NCBI RefSeq assembly: GCF_030124145.1
Contig: NZ_JASKMS010000001.1
Location: forward strand, 496,001-560,000
Direction: 5' to 3'
Source: Streptomyces sp. 378
GTDB taxonomy: Bacteria > Actinomycetota > Actinomycetes > Streptomycetales > Streptomycetaceae
Length of the DNA stretch: 64,000 bases
Shown: positions 1-7,421 of the stretch, one piece after another
Layout of the letters: each line of letters begins with the position of its first letter
Numbering within the stretch: the first letter of the stretch is position 1
Notes under the pieces: generated by a model
Databases searched by the model: none
What the model was told of the DNA's origin: nothing
Seen by the model: the letters and a program-made list of their open reading frames with translations, nothing else
Made by a program: the position numbers and the translations under genes

Positions 1-607
1 CGCGCACCTCGGCCTTCGCGCTCGTGGCGTCGGCGGCGCAGCAGGAGACGAGGAGGCGGGTGACGTACCAGGTGCCGTCGTCGTCGCGGGTGACGAAGCC
101 GGTGAGCCGGACCGTACGGCCGTGCAGGGAGCGGCCGCTGTCGTAGACCGCCCGGGAGCCGAACTCTCCGAGGCCGAGATCGACCGGGTCACCCGCCGGC
201 AGGGCCGGGAAGGTGCCGACGCCCTGGGTGGCACGCCGGTCCGCCTCGCGCTGCGCGCTGTAGGAGCCGAGGGCGGGCGGCGGGAACAGCAGGAGGGCGA
301 GGGCGGGCAGGGTGAGGAACCAGGCGACCCGGGGGCCGGCGGGTCCATGGCCGTGCTCGTGCTCGTGCGTCCCGGCCTCCGGCGCCCCCTCGTCGTCCTC
401 GACGTCCTCGTCGCCCTCCTCGGTCTCCGCCCCGCGTGTCAGCACCGCCACCGCCACCGCCAGCAGCACCAGCACCACCCCGGAGATCACCAGATACGGC
501 CGCAGTCCCGCCTGCACGTACCGGAGGTACAGCTCGCCGAAGAGCGACACCCGCAGGATCGCCGCGCCCACGAGCGCGAGCAGTACGGCCGGTCCGTAGC
601 GCCTCAC
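1..607 (-). CDS. TIGR03943/DUF1980-type membrane protein, C-terminus cut by window edge
   Basis: The reading frame runs off the left edge; 202 codons are visible. The start is GTG at 607-605, overlapping the TGA of the upstream permease (GTGA), so the two are translationally coupled. The N-terminus has two membrane segments (about residues 5-25 and 35-57), then an acidic and His-rich loop (EHEHGH), another hydrophobic stretch near 95-115, and a soluble domain ending near a conserved Cys pair (SCCAADA). This layout matches the TIGR03943 family, which is routinely encoded next to DUF318 permeases. The function is unknown; the His-rich loop and Cys pair suggest metal handling, which is inference. 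Confidence 0.8.
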   Translation of the reverse strand, partial: MRRYGPAVLLALVGAAILRVSLFGELYLRYVQAGLRPYLVISGVVLVLLAVAVAVLTRGAETEEGDEDVEDDEGAPEAGTHEHEHGHGPAGPRVAWFLTLPALALLLFPPPALGSYSAQREADRRATQGVGTFPALPAGDPVDLGLGEFGSRAVYDSGRSLHGRTVRLTGFVTRDDDGTWYVTRLLVSCCAADATSAKAEVR

Positions 608-1632
608 AGCAGCCACCACCCCACCAGGACGCTGCTCCCCACGGCGACCACCCACGTCGCCGCCGAGAACCGCACCGCGAAGGCCCTGCCGAACGTGCCC
701 GTCTGCAACGCGATCAGCTTCAGGTCGACCATCGGCCCGACCACCATGAAGGCCAGTCTCGCCGTCGGGGAGAAGCCGCTCAGCGACGCCGCCACGAACG
801 CGTCGGCCTCACTGCACACGCACAGCACGACCGCGAGCAGCGCGAGCAGCAGCACCGACAGCCAGACCGACCCGGTGAACACCTCCAGCACCGACCGCGG
901 CACGACGATGTCGAACGTCGCCGCGGCCGCCGCCCCGAGGACGAGGAACCCGCCCGCGTGCAGGAAGTCGTGCTGAAGCCCCGAGACGAAGGCGCGCGGA
1001 CCACCGGCCGGCGTGCGCTCACCGCTCCGCTTCGGCAGCCGCAGCCACTCCTCCCGCCCGAAGCGCGCCCACAGCCAGCCCATCACCACGGCCGTGCCGA
1101 GCGAGGCGAGGAGCCGGCCGAGAACCATCTCCGGCTGCCCCGGGAAGGCGATCGACGTCGCCACAAGGACGACGGGGTTGATCGCGGGCGCCGACAGCAG
1201 GAAGGCCAGCGCGGCGGCGGGCGCGACACCCCGCCGCATCAGGCTCCCCGCCACCGGCACGGACGCGCACTCGCAACCGGGCAGCACGACCCCGGCGGCC
1301 CCGGCGACCGGCACGGCGAGCACCGTACGGCGGGGCAGCAACCGCTGGAACACCCGCTCGGGCACGAACGCCCCGATCGCCGCCGACACGACCGTGCCCA
1401 GCAGCAGGAACGGCACGCCCTGCACCGTGATCGCGGTGAACACCGTCCACCAGGCGGCGACGGGCGGGGTGTAGAGGTCGAGCGCCAGCATCGGCCCGAA
1501 CACCGACGCCACCGTCGCGACGGTGAGCAGCGCGGCACCGCCGAGCACGGCGTACACCAGGGCCCGCAGGCCCAGCCGTATGCCGTCGGCCACCGTTCGT
1601 TGGTTCTCCACACGCCCGCCCCGGTCGTTCAC
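604..1632 (-). CDS. Permease, DUF318/YraQ (ArsP_1) family
   Basis: 342-residue polytopic inner-membrane protein starting at GTG. The family signature is clear around residues 125-170: PGCECASVPVAG followed by LSAPAINPVVL, with the Cys-x-Cys in the first motif and the SAPAxNP motif in the second; related motifs recur in the C-terminal half (CSEADAF). The family is predicted to be two-repeat permeases, and one branch exports methylarsenite. Here the partner is a TIGR03943 protein rather than ars genes, so the substrate cannot be assigned. The stop overlaps the partner start by four bases, indicating a two-gene operon. A GTG seven codons in (RVENQ) is an alternative start. Confidence 0.85.
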   Translation of the reverse strand: MNDRGGRVENQRTVADGIRLGLRALVYAVLGGAALLTVATVASVFGPMLALDLYTPPVAAWWTVFTAITVQGVPFLLLGTVVSAAIGAFVPERVFQRLLPRRTVLAVPVAGAAGVVLPGCECASVPVAGSLMRRGVAPAAALAFLLSAPAINPVVLVATSIAFPGQPEMVLGRLLASLGTAVVMGWLWARFGREEWLRLPKRSGERTPAGGPRAFVSGLQHDFLHAGGFLVLGAAAAATFDIVVPRSVLEVFTGSVWLSVLLLALLAVVLCVCSEADAFVAASLSGFSPTARLAFMVVGPMVDLKLIALQTGTFGRAFAVRFSAATWVVAVGSSVLVGWWLL

Positions 1633-1681
1633 TTCCAGGGAGGGAGGCTAACCCGTACGGCGGTGTCAGGGCCCCGCGCCC

Positions 1682-3025
1682 TCACAGGGGAGGCTGTGCG
1701 GGCGCGGGGCCGAGGGTCGTGGTGCCGGGGGCCGTACGGTGCCCGAGGCCCGTCCGGTAGGCGTCCAGGGCCGCCTCCACCCGGCCGGTCCGCCGCAGCA
1801 GGTCGCCCAGCATCCGGCACAGGTCGGCCAGGTCACCGGCGGCACCGGCGCGTTCCAGCAGGCTCAGGGCGCGGACGTAGTGCTCCTCGGCGTCCTCCGT
1901 GCGGCGGGCGTCCTCGGCGATGATGCCGAGCAGCCGGTGCGCGGCGGCGGAGTGGACGGCGCCGCGCTCGGGGGACAGGTGCCCGAGGACGTCGTGCAGC
2001 AGGGCCGCGGCCTCGTCGGACCTGCCGCGCTTGTGCAGCACATCGGCCAGTTCCACGGCGACCTGGCTGCTGTACAAGGCGGCGCGCTGGGCCGACAGCA
2101 TGCCGAGGGCCTCCCGCAGCTCCGCCTCCGCGCGCTCCAGCTGCCCGTCCTGGGCGTAGACGTAGCCGCGCATCCAGTGGCAGTTGGCGAGTTCGGTGCG
2201 CAGTTGCAGACCCCGGTACAGTTCGGCGGCCTTGGCCAGGGAGGCGTCGGCCTCGGCGAGGCGGCCCTCGGCGACCAGGGTGCGGGCGACGGACCGGTGC
2301 ATGCGGGCGACCAGGGCGGGGTCGCCGGACTGCGGGGCCAGCGCCAGGGCGAACTCGGCGGCCTGGGCGGCCCGGGCGTGCGCGCCCATGTCCATGTACG
2401 GGCCGATGGCGCTGGCGTAGAGCAGCAGCAGGGCGTCGGGGTCGTGCAGTCCGCCGCGGTTGAGTTCGTCGAGGGTGGTCTCCAGCAGGTAGACGGCGTA
2501 CCGGAGCTCACCGGCGAGGTAGTGGGCCACGGCCCGGCCGCGCAGGGCGGGGACCCGGGCGGGCAGCGGCGCGTCGGCCAGACGCTCCTCGGCCCGCTCG
2601 AAGTACTGCCGGCCGGCCACGAGCTCGCCCGTCTCCAGGGCGCACTCGCCGAGCCCGAGCAGCGCGGCGGCCTGCTCCCCGGCCAGCCCTTGCGTCTCGG
2701 CCTCGACGAGCAGCTCGGCGTACTGTGCGGCCGCCGCCTCGGCCTCACCGAGCGCGAGGGTGCGCTGCGCCTCGGTCAGCCGCAGCCGCAGTCCGGTGAC
2801 GAGCCGGGCCGAGCGCCCGCCGGCGAGCTCGTCGAAGGCGACGCCGAGCCGTTCCGCGAGATGCCGCAGGGCGTCGTCGGAGGGCCGCACCCGGCCCGAC
2901 TCCAGGGTGGAGATGTAGGCCGGTGTGTACACGGGTTCCGCCAGCTGCCGCTGGGTCAGTCCGCGTTCCACACGCAACCGCTGCACCCGGCGACCGATGG
3001 TCCCCGGATCGTCACGCTCCCCCAC
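1682..3025 (-). CDS. HTH (XRE-type) transcriptional regulator with TPR-repeat sensor domain
   Basis: 447 residues from a GTG start preceded by GGGGGAG at good spacing. Residues about 10-66 form a Cro/CI-type helix-turn-helix (GLTQRQLAEPVYTPAYISTLE); the remainder to about 430 is all-helical with repeated A/L/Y-rich pairs of helices typical of tetratricopeptide repeats (for example ATQGLAGEQAAALLGLGEC-like units). DNA-binding domain plus TPR array is the architecture of RRNPP-family peptide-responsive regulators in Firmicutes, but it also occurs in regulators with no known peptide. The gene is divergent from a 50-codon exported peptide gene, and a perfect 9-bp inverted repeat lies in the 128-bp gap. 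Peptide sensing is inference. Confidence 0.85.
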   Translation of the reverse strand: MGERDDPGTIGRRVQRLRVERGLTQRQLAEPVYTPAYISTLESGRVRPSDDALRHLAERLGVAFDELAGGRSARLVTGLRLRLTEAQRTLALGEAEAAAAQYAELLVEAETQGLAGEQAAALLGLGECALETGELVAGRQYFERAEERLADAPLPARVPALRGRAVAHYLAGELRYAVYLLETTLDELNRGGLHDPDALLLLYASAIGPYMDMGAHARAAQAAEFALALAPQSGDPALVARMHRSVARTLVAEGRLAEADASLAKAAELYRGLQLRTELANCHWMRGYVYAQDGQLERAEAELREALGMLSAQRAALYSSQVAVELADVLHKRGRSDEAAALLHDVLGHLSPERGAVHSAAAHRLLGIIAEDARRTEDAEEHYVRALSLLERAGAAGDLADLCRMLGDLLRRTGRVEAALDAYRTGLGHRTAPGTTTLGPAPAQPPL

Positions 3026-3082
3026 GCCAACTCCCCCTGCGCCTCTTGCCGTTCGACCTGAACTGCCCCTAGGTTAAACGGA

Positions 3083-3115
3083 GTGTTAAGCCGGATTGTC
3101 GAACCCGCTTAACAC
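3083..3115. promoter_or_regulatory. Perfect inverted repeat in divergent promoter region
   Basis: GTGTTAAGC at 3083-3091 is repeated as GCTTAACAC at 3107-3115, a perfect 9-bp arm pair with a 15-base spacer. It sits in the 128-bp gap between the HTH-TPR regulator and the exported peptide. Its AT-richness stands out against the local GC, so it is a likely operator, probably for the regulator itself. A half-related GGTTAAAC lies beside it at 3073. Confidence 0.6.
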
Positions 3116-3153
3116 GCCGCCGCCGTAGTCGCCGCCCCAGTTGCGAGGTCGCC

Positions 3154-3306
3154 GTGCTCGAACGCACACGCACCGCCGAGCGGTACGCCCGAGGCTTCAC
3201 CGCCGCCCTCGTCGCCGTGGCGACCCTGCTGCTCGCGGCGAACGCGGGTCCGGCACGAGCCGAGGCACCCCAACACGGCCCGCGCACCGTCGCAGACTCC
3301 CGCTGA
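3154..3306 (+). CDS. Small exported peptide (50 aa), candidate signal for the adjacent HTH-TPR regulator
   Basis: Starts at GTG, preceded by GAGGT with a four-base spacer, and ends at TGA 3304-3306. The product has a basic start (MLERTRTAERYARG), a hydrophobic core (FTAALVAVATLLLAA) and an Ala-x-Ala type cleavage site (GPARA), which would release the 14-residue tail EAPQHGPRTVADSR. Nothing else fits in the protein: it is a signal peptide plus a short tail. Codon use is GC3-rich, as in real genes here. The gene is divergent from the HTH-TPR regulator. The exported-peptide reading is well supported by sequence; the signalling role is inference from the neighbour. Confidence 0.6.
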   Translation: MLERTRTAERYARGFTAALVAVATLLLAANAGPARAEAPQHGPRTVADSR

Positions 3307-3366
3307 CCCGACCCGACCCGAACCGTCCTGTCGCACCGGCGGCCCACGGCACCGTTCCCCCGTGGC

Positions 3367-4428
3367 TCAGCCCTGGATCTGCAACTGCCTGAGCTGCCGC
3401 TGCACATGGTCCAGCGCCCCTTCGCGCCGCCCGGGCACCCTGCCGCGCAACGCGGCGAGCGCTGCGCCCAGTTCGCGGGCGGGGACGGTGTCGCGGACCT
3501 GGCCCCACTGGTGGTGCGCCCGGTCCACGGCGGCCTCGACGGCGGGGGCGTCCGGCGCCTGCCCGGCGTTCAGGCGGGCGGTGGCGATCGACAGCCAGGT
3601 GTGGCAGCTGCGGGCGGCGTCCCCGGCGAACATCGCCAGGTCGGCGCGTACTTCGGCCCAGTGCAGGGCCTCTTCGGAGGCGGGCCCGTGCGCGGCGACG
3701 GCGGCCTGCTCATGCCGGGCGGCCAGCGCGTCGGCGTCCAAGTGACGGCCGGACTGCACGGCGGCGGTGATGACGGCGTGCGGATCACCGGCCGAGGGGC
3801 CCGGCGTACTGAGCACGATGTCCGTGCCCGCGCTCTCCGGCGCGATCCGGGTCAGCGCCTGCTGGTGCAACTGCTCGGTCGGCGGCCGGAACCCGCTGCG
3901 CAGGATCGTCGCGACGGCCTTCATGTACGTCGGCTGCGCGACCGTGCGCCGGGAGGGCGGTGGGGCGATGCGACCGTGAACGGCGTTGCCGCGGCCCGAG
4001 TCCAGCGGGGTGCCGCGCAGCAGCTCCCAGGTCTCGGCGTCGGCGTGCAGGTCGAGCAGGAGGGTCGTGGCGCCGGCCGGCCGCAGCCGCAGTTCCTCCC
4101 GGAACCAGTGCCAGGGGAACGCCGTGTAGCGGGCGGTGGAGGCGGTGGTGCGGGCCAGCGCGAGGTGGGGCAGGCGCTGCCGGCGGTCGAGCTGGAGCTG
4201 GCCGGTGACGTACACGGTGAGGGGGCCGGGGGCCGCTGCGGCGGCGCGCAGGCGGGTGAGGACGGCCTGCGGCTCCAGCGGGTCGGCGAGTTCGACGACA
4301 TTCGCGGTGTCGGTGCCGGACAGCACTGCGGGCGCCACGGCGGCGAGAACGGGGAGCACCGAGGCGGCGTCCACCATGCGCCCCTTGCCCACCGGCGAGG
4401 CCGCCAGCAGCAGCACGGTTCCGGGCAT
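3367..4428 (-). CDS. Conserved hypothetical protein with helical C-terminal half
   Basis: I do not recognise a named family. The preferred start is ATG at 4428 (MPGTVLLLAASP), giving 353 residues; the frame extends further upstream without a better start. The N-terminal 140 residues alternate hydrophobic strands and helices (VLLLAAS, LTVYVTGQ, ATTLLLDLHAD), an order loosely like a caspase/CHAT fold, but the usual His-Gly and catalytic Cys motifs are absent. Residues about 215-353 are Ala-rich helices resembling TPR-type packing (LADALAARHEQAAVAAHG region). It follows the SpoIIE-type phosphatase gene on the same strand by 65 bases, so co-transcription is likely. No reliable function can be given. 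Confidence 0.7.
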   Translation of the reverse strand: MPGTVLLLAASPVGKGRMVDAASVLPVLAAVAPAVLSGTDTANVVELADPLEPQAVLTRLRAAAAAPGPLTVYVTGQLQLDRRQRLPHLALARTTASTARYTAFPWHWFREELRLRPAGATTLLLDLHADAETWELLRGTPLDSGRGNAVHGRIAPPPSRRTVAQPTYMKAVATILRSGFRPPTEQLHQQALTRIAPESAGTDIVLSTPGPSAGDPHAVITAAVQSGRHLDADALAARHEQAAVAAHGPASEEALHWAEVRADLAMFAGDAARSCHTWLSIATARLNAGQAPDAPAVEAAVDRAHHQWGQVRDTVPARELGAALAALRGRVPGRREGALDHVQRQLRQLQIQG

Positions 4429-4493
4429 CGCCCCACCCCCTGTGTCGATCACGTACGTCAGCACCGTAACGGCTTCGGCCGTACAGGGGGGTC

Positions 4494-5699
4494 TCAGGGC
4501 CGCGAACGTCCGCCTTCGGGGGCTTCGCACCGGGCTCTCCTGCGGACGGCGAACACCGTGGTGTCGTCGACGAGGTGCCCGCCGCCGTGCCGCAGGGTGC
4601 CGTCCCTGACGAAGGCCGCCAGGCGGGCCGGTTCGGCGGTGCCCGGGTCCTCGGCGACCGCCCGGGCCAGCTCGTCGGCGAGCGGGTAGAACGCCCCGGT
4701 GCCGTCCCGGGTCTCCGTCACCCCGTCCGTCACCAGCAGCAGCGTCTCGTCACCGCTGATTCGCCACCGCCGGATCTCCGGCGGCCCGGGTGCGAGGCCC
4801 CGGAAGCCGAGCGGCAGCCCCGCCCCGGCCGACAGGGTGCGCACCCCTCCCCGCCCGACGGCGAGCGGCGGTTCGTGCCCGAACAGCAGGACGTCCACCG
4901 CCTCCTGGTCGTCGTCGGGGAAGGCGAGCAGGACGGCCGTGGCGAACCGGTCGCCGTCCGAGCGGCCGAGGGCGACGGTGTGCCCGCGATGCCGGGTCAT
5001 CCGTGTCTCCAGCCGCTCGGCGACCGTCGCCAGGTCCGCCTCGTGGTACGCGGCCTCGCGGAACGTGCCGAGCAGCGCGGCAGCCGCCTCCACCGCGCCC
5101 AGGCCCTTGCCCTGCACGTCGCCGACCAGGACGCGGGTGCCGTGCGGGCCGGGCTGGATGTCGTAGAAGTCGCCGCCGACCCGGGCGTGGGCGTCGGCGG
5201 TGAGGTAGACACCGGCGTGGTCGAGGCCGCCCCAGCCGTCGGGCAGCGGGCGCAGTACCGTGCGGCGGATGGTGTCGGTGACGTCGCCCATGTGCAGGGC
5301 GCGGCGCTCGTCGCGCACGCGGATCGCGCAGGCCAGGGTGGCGAGGATGCCGCCGAGGGCGACGAGGACGAAGTCGGCCCGCCCGGCCCGGTATTCGTGC
5401 GGCCAGGCGCTGTCGGCGACGACGTACGTCACCAGGGAGAGGACCGCGAGCAGGGCCGTGCCCCGCACCCCGCAGATCGAGGCGGCGATGGCCGGTACCA
5501 GCACGATCCAGGAGATCATCCGGAACTCGCCGATGGTGTGGTAGTCGGCCACCGCGATGGCGACGAGGAGGAGCAGCGGCGGCATCCAGGCCACGCTGCG
5601 GCCCCGCACCCGCAGCAGCTCCTGCCGCCGCACGGCCGCCGGGCCCCCGGCCCGGGCGTACCGGACGAGCGGGCCGTGCCCCCTGCGGTGGCGGCTCAC
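4494..5699 (-). CDS. Membrane-anchored PP2C/SpoIIE-type protein phosphatase
   Basis: 401 residues from the chosen GTG at 5699 (VSRHRRGHGP); the frame is open further upstream, but that would overlap the divergent gene's leader. Three to four membrane helices occupy residues about 38-130 (MPPLLLLVAIAVADYH, ISWIVLVPAIAASI, VLVALGGILATLACA). The phosphatase domain follows, with metal-binding motifs GGDFYDIQ, VGDVQGKG and LVTDGVTE. Such proteins dephosphorylate anti-anti-sigma factors or similar Ser/Thr-phosphorylated partners in Streptomyces. No PAS, GAF or kinase domain is fused here. The partner is unknown. Confidence 0.88.
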   Translation of the reverse strand: MSRHRRGHGPLVRYARAGGPAAVRRQELLRVRGRSVAWMPPLLLLVAIAVADYHTIGEFRMISWIVLVPAIAASICGVRGTALLAVLSLVTYVVADSAWPHEYRAGRADFVLVALGGILATLACAIRVRDERRALHMGDVTDTIRRTVLRPLPDGWGGLDHAGVYLTADAHARVGGDFYDIQPGPHGTRVLVGDVQGKGLGAVEAAAALLGTFREAAYHEADLATVAERLETRMTRHRGHTVALGRSDGDRFATAVLLAFPDDDQEAVDVLLFGHEPPLAVGRGGVRTLSAGAGLPLGFRGLAPGPPEIRRWRISGDETLLLVTDGVTETRDGTGAFYPLADELARAVAEDPGTAEPARLAAFVRDGTLRHGGGHLVDDTTVFAVRRRARCEAPEGGRSRP

Positions 5700-5861
5700 C
5701 GCCCCAGCGAAACACGGGGCGGGACCGGCCGCATCCCGCTCCGCGCGCGGAACGGGATGCGGCGACTGCCGGGGGCCTCCGGCCGGGGCTCCGCCGACTT
5801 GCCAGGGGTCCCCGGCCGGTGTGCCCTGGATCCAGGGGCAGGGACAGAGAGGAGAGCTGTC

Positions 5862-6302
5862 ATGGCTCATGCGGCACCCGCCTCACGCACGCTGACCACG
5901 CCTCGGCGCAGGCCCGATGTCTTCAGTGCGCGCACCCACGCCGCCGCGAGGGTGGCGCTGCCCGTCGTCCTCGGGTTGGTCTACGGCTTCTGGGCCGCGG
6001 CCAACCAGCGCCACGGCGGGCCCGTCACGGGCTGGAACCTGCTGTTCGGCTTCGTCACGGCGCTCGTGTTCGCCGTGGCCTTCGCCGCCGTGTGGCAGCT
6101 GTCCCCGCGGCTGCCCCGCGAACTGCACGCGCTGAGCTGGTTCGTCCTGACAGGCTGTGCGGTCGGCTTCCTCTACAGCCAGACCGGTGCGTCCGTGTTC
6201 AGCTCCAGCGGCCTGGGGCTGCTGGTGGGGGCGGGCGTCATGGCGATGGTGTTCTACCGCTTCTACACGCACGAGGACGCCGCGGGCCGGCGCCTCGACT
6301 GA
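5862..6302 (+). CDS. Conserved actinobacterial integral membrane protein
   Basis: 146 residues starting at ATG 5862 with GGAGAG six bases upstream. After a basic 30-residue N-terminus there are four predicted membrane helices (about 32-50, 60-82, 92-110 and 117-135), with loops such as NQRHGGPVTGWN. No enzymatic motif is visible. It is divergent from the phosphatase gene and precedes another membrane protein on the same strand. Function unknown. Confidence 0.75.
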   Translation: MAHAAPASRTLTTPRRRPDVFSARTHAAARVALPVVLGLVYGFWAAANQRHGGPVTGWNLLFGFVTALVFAVAFAAVWQLSPRLPRELHALSWFVLTGCAVGFLYSQTGASVFSSSGLGLLVGAGVMAMVFYRFYTHEDAAGRRLD

Positions 6303-6452
6303 GGTGTGCGGGACCCCCGTTCGGAGCAGCCCTCCGTCGGACCGGGGAGGCGTCGCTCTTCGCAGGTGGGGAGGCCGTTCGACGCGGCGGGCGGGCCGCC
6401 GGACGCCGGCGCACCGCTCGCGGACGGGGGCCGGGGCACCTTGCCTGGAAGG

Positions 6453-7421
6453 GTGTCCCGGCGCAACCGGGCGCCCGTGTCCGAGAAGGCGCCCCCACGA
6501 TCACGGAACGTCCTGTCGGCCGTTCTGCTCGTCCTGGCGTGCCTGCTCCTGCCCTTCGGCGCGCTCGCGTCCTGGGCCGCCCGCGGACTGACCGACACCG
6601 GCCGCTACGTCCGGACGATGGCGCCGCTCGCCACCGACCCGGACGTGCGGCGGGCGGTCGCGGACGCCGTCGGGGACGGCGTGATGCGGGAGGCCGGGCA
6701 CAAGCTCGACACCGGTCCGCTGCGCGGGGCGGTCGGACCCTTCGTGCACGACGCGGCGCGCTCCTTCACCCGCACCGAGGCCTATCGCGCGGCCTGGGAC
6801 GCGTCGAACCTGGCCGTGCACGACGCGGTGCTGCGCGCCCTGCGCGACGACGGCGCCCACGGCGCCCCGGTCACCGTCGACCCCGCCCCCGTCATCGCCC
6901 GGATCAAACAGCGACTCGCCGACGACCACGTGTCGTTCGCCCACCGCATCCCGGTCACGCACACGCGGATCCCGGTGCTCACGGCCGCGGACGTGGACCG
7001 ACTGCGCAAGGGGTACCACGTGCTGGACACCGCCGCCTTCTGGCTGCCGCTCGCCACCGCCGTCCTCGCGGTCGCCGGGATCGCCGTCGCCGCGTGCCGC
7101 CGCCGCGCGGTCACCGCCCTCGGACTGGGTACGGCCCTGGGCGGGGCGCTGCTGGCCCTCGCCGTCGCGATCGGCCGCCGCCTCACCCTCGCCGACCTGC
7201 CCGACGCGCCGCACCGTCCCGCCGCGGGCGCGGTCTACGACGCCCTCACCTCCACCCTGCGCGGGGTGTCGTGGCTGCTGTGCGTGCTGGGCCTGACCGT
7301 GGCGGCCGTCGCCTGGGTCACGGGCCGGTACGCTCCCCGGCTCGCCGCGCGGCGACCCGCGCGAGTGTCCGCAGCGCCCGTCGCAGATCCGGCTCCGGAG
7401 CCGACCCGAGCCCGATCCTGA
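6453..7421 (+). CDS. Membrane protein of unknown function with long extracellular loop
   Basis: About 322 residues if started at GTG 6453 (VSRRNRAP); GTG 6306 and 6477 are alternatives and no start has a well-spaced ribosome site. One N-terminal membrane helix (SAVLLVLACLLLPFGALASWA) is followed by a roughly 150-residue loop predicted outside (RYVRTMAPLATDPDVRRAVAD and onward), then three C-terminal helices (about 205-225, 235-255, 285-305). The loop pattern with repeated DPDVR/V-type helices resembles other actinobacterial membrane proteins of unknown role. Its last 104 bases overlap, tail to tail, the 3' end of the MocR regulator gene on the other strand. Confidence 0.7.
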   Translation: MSRRNRAPVSEKAPPRSRNVLSAVLLVLACLLLPFGALASWAARGLTDTGRYVRTMAPLATDPDVRRAVADAVGDGVMREAGHKLDTGPLRGAVGPFVHDAARSFTRTEAYRAAWDASNLAVHDAVLRALRDDGAHGAPVTVDPAPVIARIKQRLADDHVSFAHRIPVTHTRIPVLTAADVDRLRKGYHVLDTAAFWLPLATAVLAVAGIAVAACRRRAVTALGLGTALGGALLALAVAIGRRLTLADLPDAPHRPAAGAVYDALTSTLRGVSWLLCVLGLTVAAVAWVTGRYAPRLAARRPARVSAAPVADPAPEPTRARS

